DNA of 8,736 nt from Hyphomicrobiaceae bacterium (GTDB lineage: Bacteria > Pseudomonadota > Alphaproteobacteria > Rhizobiales > JAKIUO01): assembly GCA_021647535.1 (NCBI GenBank), contig JAKIUO010000124.1, forward strand, positions 1 through 8,736, read 5' to 3'. The notes below the pieces were generated by a model that saw only the letters and a program-made list of their open reading frames with translations, was not told where the DNA came from and did not search any database. Of this stretch, positions 5,000 to 8,736 are shown one piece after another. The position numbers and the translations under genes are program-made. Within the stretch, counting starts at the first letter, position 1. Each line of letters opens with the position of its first letter.

Positions 5000-5054
5000 G
5001 ATTGCTGGAAAATCACGCAAGGGTGCGGATCAGCCAATATTTCACTTAAGGCAG

Positions 5055-5083
5055 AAACTAAGTAGTCTGTGCCTTTTCGTCAA
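5055..5083 (-). promoter_or_regulatory. Candidate trxA promoter
   Basis: On the - strand, TTGACG (5083-5078) and TAGTTT (5060-5055) are 17 nt apart. The -35 matches the consensus at 5 of 6 positions; the -10 is weak at 3 of 6, which is common in alphaproteobacteria. Transcription would start near 5048, leaving a leader of about 60 nt before the GTG. The arrangement lets trxA be expressed independently of addA. Confidence 0.5.
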
Positions 5084-5110
5084 GTGCGCAGGGCAAGAAC
5101 AGGGAAAAGT

Positions 5111-5302
5111 GCTCGTAACAAGCTGATGTGCAGCTTCGCCCTCGCCGGCCCACTTTTCTCTCTGCAAGGCTTGGCAGCTTGTTCAGCTGGAACCAAAGGC
5201 TAGCCTTTGGAAACCATTTTGACAATTGGGGTTTGGGGATTAGTCCCCAATGCCATCTGCAAAGATGCCCGTCTGGCGAAGACAAAGCGACGCCAGTCGC
5301 TT
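5111..5302. repeat. Cluster of four hairpins/palindromes, possible interspersed intergenic repeat
   Basis: Four inverted repeats lie within about 185 bp. AAGCTG/CAGCTT flank a 5-nt loop (5120-5136). CCAAAGGCTAGCCTTTGG is an 18-bp perfect palindrome (5193-5210). TTGGGGA/TCCCCAA flank a 4-nt loop (5233-5250). AAGCGAC/GTCGCTT flank a 4-nt loop (5285-5302). A weaker CATCT-GCAA-AGATG lies between the last two. Such density is typical of dispersed palindromic elements in bacterial spacers. One window cannot show whether it is repeated elsewhere in the genome. Confidence 0.55.
5285..5302 (-). terminator. Possible addA terminator hairpin overlapping its stop codon
   Basis: On the - strand AAGCGAC and GTCGCTT form a 7-bp stem with a 4-nt loop, beginning within the addA TAA stop codon and followed by TGTCTT. 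The U tract is poor, so termination would be weak. The hairpin could equally protect the 3' end or belong to the repeat cluster. Confidence 0.35.
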
Positions 5303-8300
5303 ATTTTTGGCCAACTATTTCGCTTAATGACCCTTCGTATTGATCAAGCACGGCATCAGCAAGCCACATGAGTTTGGGAGTTCTCGTCCATAACAAGGCG
5401 CATTTTATGGTTTTGCCTGTAAAAAGCGGGCGCACAGAGGCTCGATAGGCCGCGAGTTGGGCGAGATAGGCGGGGGGCACCTGCTCGATTTTTGTCGGCA
5501 CCTGACTGTTGCTTTTGTAATCTATGATCAGCACTTCGTTCTCGCTGACCACCAGTCGGTCGATCTGCCCGGCCATGCGCAGGGGTTGTTTTTGGCTACC
5601 CAATCCAGACAGAGCGGCATTGAACGAGCATTCAGCCGAGGAGCCTTGCGCAAACAAAGGGGCAAACTCTTTTGTTGCAAGCACCTGCAAAGCTTCATCA
5701 ATAATGACCTGACGTTGCTCGTCGTTGAGCACATGTTTGTGGCTGTCAAGAACGCGGGCAGCGGCGGCGGCTCGAAGCTCGCTCGGTAAATCGGGCAAAT
5801 GTTCGAGCAGCGCGTGCACTAATATACCGCGAAACTTGCCCATATTGCGCGTCAGGCGCTCGCGTTCCAGATCGTTGGGTTCTTCTGGCAGGTATTCTCG
5901 TGGTGTATCCGCCAACTCATGAGGCACAAGGCTGGAGGGCGACAGCGTCTTGATTTTTGCTGGTGGTTTTTGCGCCGTTTGCTCCATCCAGTCCGGCACG
6001 ACAAGATCTTTTTTTTCGGTTGTGGGGGCGGGCCTCTGTTCGTCATCGAGCACAGGGGCGCTACCTTTGGCAAAGCGCCAGATTTTCATATCGAGGGCAT
6101 CATTGGTTTCCTCGCCGACCTCTTCCAGCACTGATTTAATGAGGGCATACCAGCTTTTGTCCTGCAATTTATTGCGACCGAGCCAGCCGCAAATATAAAG
6201 CCGGTCGCGCGCTCTGGTTATGGCGACATAAAGCAGACGGTTATACTCTTCCTGTTCGCCTTCTTTTTTGCCCTCTTTGATCGCCTTGACCTGTTCGACA
6301 TCATTGGAGCCGGGGACACACCAGACGAGATGATCGGGCGTGCCGGGAGCTTGCCCGGTTGCGGTCAGCTTTTCGATCGCCCCTTTGCCGCTGGAGCTTG
6401 AGGAAGTGGTATCGGGCATGAAAACGATTTCGGCCTCCAGCCCCTTGGCCCCATGCACAGTCATCAAACGCACTTCATTAATGCCCTTTTCCATGTCGCG
6501 CTTGATTTCGGAATTGGTGTTGCGCACGGCTGTTAAAAATTCCTGCAGGGAGGGCGGCGAATTTTCATCAAAGGTCAGCGCCATCGCCAAAAATTCATTG
6601 ATGGCGTCACCGGCTTCGGAGCCAAGACGGCTGGTCAGTTTTTCACGCATGGCGTTAATGTCAAGAATACCGGCAAACAGCTCGAAGGGCGGTACTTTAT
6701 CGGCGCGCATCATCCAGCGGGCCAGCTGGTCATAGGCGGTCGTAAAGCGCTCCCCCTTGTTTTTATCACGGGTCTTTTTCAGGGCCCACCATAGAGGAAT
6801 GTTTTTGGGGCGCTCGACCCCATCCTCGCTGGTGCGCACCAGGTCAGCATCACCGGGGTCACGGCGAATGGTGAACAGATCATCATCATCAAGGCCAAAC
6901 ATCGGGCTTTTCAAAACGGTGGCCAGCGCCAGATCATCTTCGGGCAAAAGCAGAAAATCACCCAGCGCCATCAGATCTTCAACAGCGATCTGCTCGGCCA
7001 CTTTCATGCGGTCGGCCCCGGCAACCGGGATATTATGGCGCTTCAGGGCGCGGATCATCGGCTGGGTGAAGGGATGGCGTTTGCGCACCAGAATAAGAAT
7101 ATCGCCGGGAATGATGGGCCGGTTGGCGGCGGTCAACATCTCGCCGTTGTCAAGCCAGCCACGAATGGTCAGGGCAATATGTTCGGCCAGCATTTCCTTG
7201 GGATCCTGCGCTTTTTGCAGATCATCAAGCGGGTTCCAGACGGAGCAGGGCTCACCCTTTTCAGCCCTGTGCAGATCCCAGACTTCGACCAGACCGGCGT
7301 CGTGTTCACGCCATGCACCATGATAAATATCGCTATCGCCAAAGGTGATGCCTGCAGTTTTTTCTCGATCCGCAAACACCATATCAACGACATTGAGCAC
7401 CGCCGGGGTCGAGCGAAAGGACAGGGTCAGCGGGATCAGCGGCAGCTCGTGATTGACGTTTTGCGCCTGTTGCTCCATCTGCTCGCGCATCTTGGCAAAC
7501 AGCTTGGGTTGCGCCCCCTGAAAGCTGTAAATGGATTGTTTTTCATCGCCAACGGCAAACACTGTGCGATCAATACGCTCATTTTCATGGGCGCCTTTGC
7601 CCGCAAAAAACTCTTCGGTGAGCTTGGAGATCAGCGACCATTGCGCCGGGCTGGTATCTTGCGCTTCGTCCACCAGAATATGATCCAGACCGCTATCGAG
7701 CTTGAACAAAACCCAGGACGCGCCGCCGGATTTTTCCAGCAGCCAGTTGGTTTTTTCAATGAGGTCATCAAAATCAAGTTGGGCGCGCTGCACTTTGCCT
7801 TGCGTATAGATCTGTATGATCTGGCTCGACAGCCGCAACAGGGCTTCCGAGGCGCGAGCCACACGCAGGGCACGCTGCTTTTGCCAGAGATCGGCGAACT
7901 GCATTTGCGTATCAATGAGGTTTTCAATGAGGGCGGGAGCAGTTTTCTGCACGGCTTTGGCGCACAGGCTTTTCTTGGGGGTGCGTGGTTTGCTTGTGAT
8001 GAAAAACGCGTCAAGCAGATGGGCCGCGCGCTGGCGCGGCGTGCTGGCATGGCGGGCACTCATCAGCGCCAGCGCCGTTTTAGCCGCGATGCCGCCAGCC
8101 GTATTGAGCACTTCATAAACCGCTTCAATTTGCTCGTCGCTGATCGTTTGGGCGAGTTGCTCATTAATGTCTTTGGCACTGTCCTCGCGCTTCAGGCCAA
8201 ATTCACGATAGAGCCGCTCAACGGCCTGGCCAAACGGGTCCTGGCCCTTCTCGCCGGGTTCTTTTTCAATGATTTTCCTCAGCAGATCGCGTTTGCCAAG

Positions 8301-8736
8301 CGCCTCATTGATGACGACGTTAAACTCGTCTTCGCTGGTATAGGCCATGACTGTGGTCAGCGCCCGGCCTAAGCGGCTGTCAGGTTTCTTGGCGGCGCGT
8401 AGCAAGATGCGCTCGATGGCCTCGGTTTTGAGTTCGCGAGCGGCGGCTTCATCGAGCAGGCTGGAATTGGGGGAGATATCGGCCTCAAGGGGGAAGCGCC
8501 GCAACAGACGCTCGCAAAACGAATGAATGGTCTGCACCTTCAAACCGCCCGCCGTCTCCAGCGTTGTGGCGAACAAAGTGCGGGCCAGTTTAAGCTCGCT
8601 TTCATCGGCGTTTTTGGCCAGCAAGGTCGAGACTTTTTCATGCAGCAAAGCGGGGCTCATGACGGCCCAGGTGGAGAGGTGCTCGAACAGGCGGTTTTCC
8701 ATTTCGGCAGCGGCGGCATTGGTGTAGGTCAGACAT
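5301..8736 (-). CDS. addA: Double-strand break repair helicase-nuclease subunit AddA, 5' end outside the window
   Basis: AddA is the UvrD-like helicase and nuclease subunit of AddAB, which resects double-strand breaks for RecA loading (the counterpart of RecBCD). The frame stays open to the window edge, where it reads CLTYTNAAAAEM (motif Ia), so the Met codon at 8702 is internal and the ATP-binding GxGKT is outside. Counting from that Met as 1: TIHSFC (58-63), Walker B DEAQD (345-349), GDEKQSIYSF (385-394), SFRS (428-431), TVHGAKGLE (748-756) and LLYVAITRARDR (823-834). The C-terminal RecB-type nuclease shows His963, Glu1024, Asp1048 in GQIDRL, Asp1061-Tyr-Lys1063 and QLAAY (1082-1086), so it appears catalytically intact. 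1133 residues from that Met plus 11 upstream codons are visible, near full length for the family. addB usually precedes it and would lie to the right. Confidence 0.97.
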   Translation of the reverse strand, partial: CLTYTNAAAAEMENRLFEHLSTWAVMSPALLHEKVSTLLAKNADESELKLARTLFATTLETAGGLKVQTIHSFCERLLRRFPLEADISPNSSLLDEAAARELKTEAIERILLRAAKKPDSRLGRALTTVMAYTSEDEFNVVINEALGKRDLLRKIIEKEPGEKGQDPFGQAVERLYREFGLKREDSAKDINEQLAQTISDEQIEAVYEVLNTAGGIAAKTALALMSARHASTPRQRAAHLLDAFFITSKPRTPKKSLCAKAVQKTAPALIENLIDTQMQFADLWQKQRALRVARASEALLRLSSQIIQIYTQGKVQRAQLDFDDLIEKTNWLLEKSGGASWVLFKLDSGLDHILVDEAQDTSPAQWSLISKLTEEFFAGKGAHENERIDRTVFAVGDEKQSIYSFQGAQPKLFAKMREQMEQQAQNVNHELPLIPLTLSFRSTPAVLNVVDMVFADREKTAGITFGDSDIYHGAWREHDAGLVEVWDLHRAEKGEPCSVWNPLDDLQKAQDPKEMLAEHIALTIRGWLDNGEMLTAANRPIIPGDILILVRKRHPFTQPMIRALKRHNIPVAGADRMKVAEQIAVEDLMALGDFLLLPEDDLALATVLKSPMFGLDDDDLFTIRRDPGDADLVRTSEDGVERPKNIPLWWALKKTRDKNKGERFTTAYDQLARWMMRADKVPPFELFAGILDINAMREKLTSRLGSEAGDAINEFLAMALTFDENSPPSLQEFLTAVRNTNSEIKRDMEKGINEVRLMTVHGAKGLEAEIVFMPDTTSSSSSGKGAIEKLTATGQAPGTPDHLVWCVPGSNDVEQVKAIKEGKKEGEQEEYNRLLYVAITRARDRLYICGWLGRNKLQDKSWYALIKSVLEEVGEETNDALDMKIWRFAKGSAPVLDDEQRPAPTTEKKDLVVPDWMEQTAQKPPAKIKTLSPSSLVPHELADTPREYLPEEPNDLERERLTRNMGKFRGILVHALLEHLPDLPSELRAAAAARVLDSHKHVLNDEQRQVIIDEALQVLATKEFAPLFAQGSSAECSFNAALSGLGSQKQPLRMAGQIDRLVVSENEVLIIDYKSNSQVPTKIEQVPPAYLAQLAAYRASVRPLFTGKTIKCALLWTRTPKLMWLADAVLDQYEGSLSEIVGQK

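Larger units (their letters stand above)
4988..5300 (-). other. addA-trxA spacer: trxA leader and promoter plus a hairpin-rich stretch
   Basis: About 310 bases without a credible gene. The trxA-proximal third (4988-5083) holds the ribosome site and promoter. The remainder (about 5111-5302) is dominated by short inverted repeats, described separately. Confidence 0.6.

Noticed and set aside
4988..5020. Eleven-residue N-terminal extension of thioredoxin from a TTG start
   Set aside because: It would contain the AGGAG that serves the GTG start at 4987, and thioredoxins of this family begin at the shorter position.
5058..5285. Open frame of 75 codons on the - strand in the addA-trxA spacer
   Set aside because: It spans the palindromes and the trxA promoter, has no ribosome site or domain, and its open state can arise from the repeat sequence.
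7035..8372. Open frame of 445 codons on the + strand, antisense to addA
   Set aside because: It lies wholly inside addA, whose motifs are intact on the other strand. The product shows no recognisable domain and is typical of the mirror frame of a well-conserved gene.
1..8736. CRISPR arrays, tRNA or rRNA genes, insertion sequences, phage genes
   Set aside because: No regularly spaced repeats, cloverleaf sequences, transposase or phage motifs were seen on either strand.

Overview
The window looks like a chromosomal segment from an alphaproteobacterium, probably Hyphomicrobiales/Rhizobiales or a relative. The evidence is the gene order trpA-accD-folC on the + strand facing trxA and addA on the - strand. 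This is a familiar alphaproteobacterial block (recalled from general knowledge, not searched here). AccD has the N-terminus typical of that class, and AddA is of the alphaproteobacterial type. Base composition of the housekeeping genes is moderate; the spacer after folC is visibly AT-rich. I cannot name a species.

Layout. Positions 1-654 hold the 3' three quarters of trpA. The + strand continues with accD (772-1839), a small zinc-finger membrane protein (1848-2228) and folC (2232-3554). The last three are packed within 8 and 3 nt of each other and are probably one transcript. From the right edge, the - strand carries addA (5301-8736, 5' end outside the window) and trxA (4664-4987). These are primary-metabolism, redox and DNA-repair genes without a shared pathway.

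The unusual part is 3555-4663, between the convergent folC and trxA. It starts with a roughly 350-nt AT-rich spacer full of inverted repeats, including a perfect 10-bp pair at 3709-3736 and a nested structure at 3574-3662. Four tandem genes of 42-45 codons follow (3907-4577). Each encodes a 23-residue Sec-type signal peptide ending in Ala-Ser-Ala, then a predicted 19-22 residue acidic peptide with an invariant Trp and the pattern W-[AV]-x-x-A-[MLF]. The first two share 17 consecutive residues although 10 of those 17 codons differ synonymously, so selection appears to act on the peptide. A strong bidirectional terminator (4602-4636) closes the array and also serves trxA. No export, modification, immunity or receptor gene lies beside the array. 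I do not recognise the family. A multigene family of exported short peptides, for signalling, surface or periplasmic function, or competition, is the best reading, and it is the main candidate here for something undescribed.

The addA-trxA spacer (4988-5300) holds a plausible trxA promoter and a cluster of four hairpins or palindromes that looks like an interspersed intergenic repeat.
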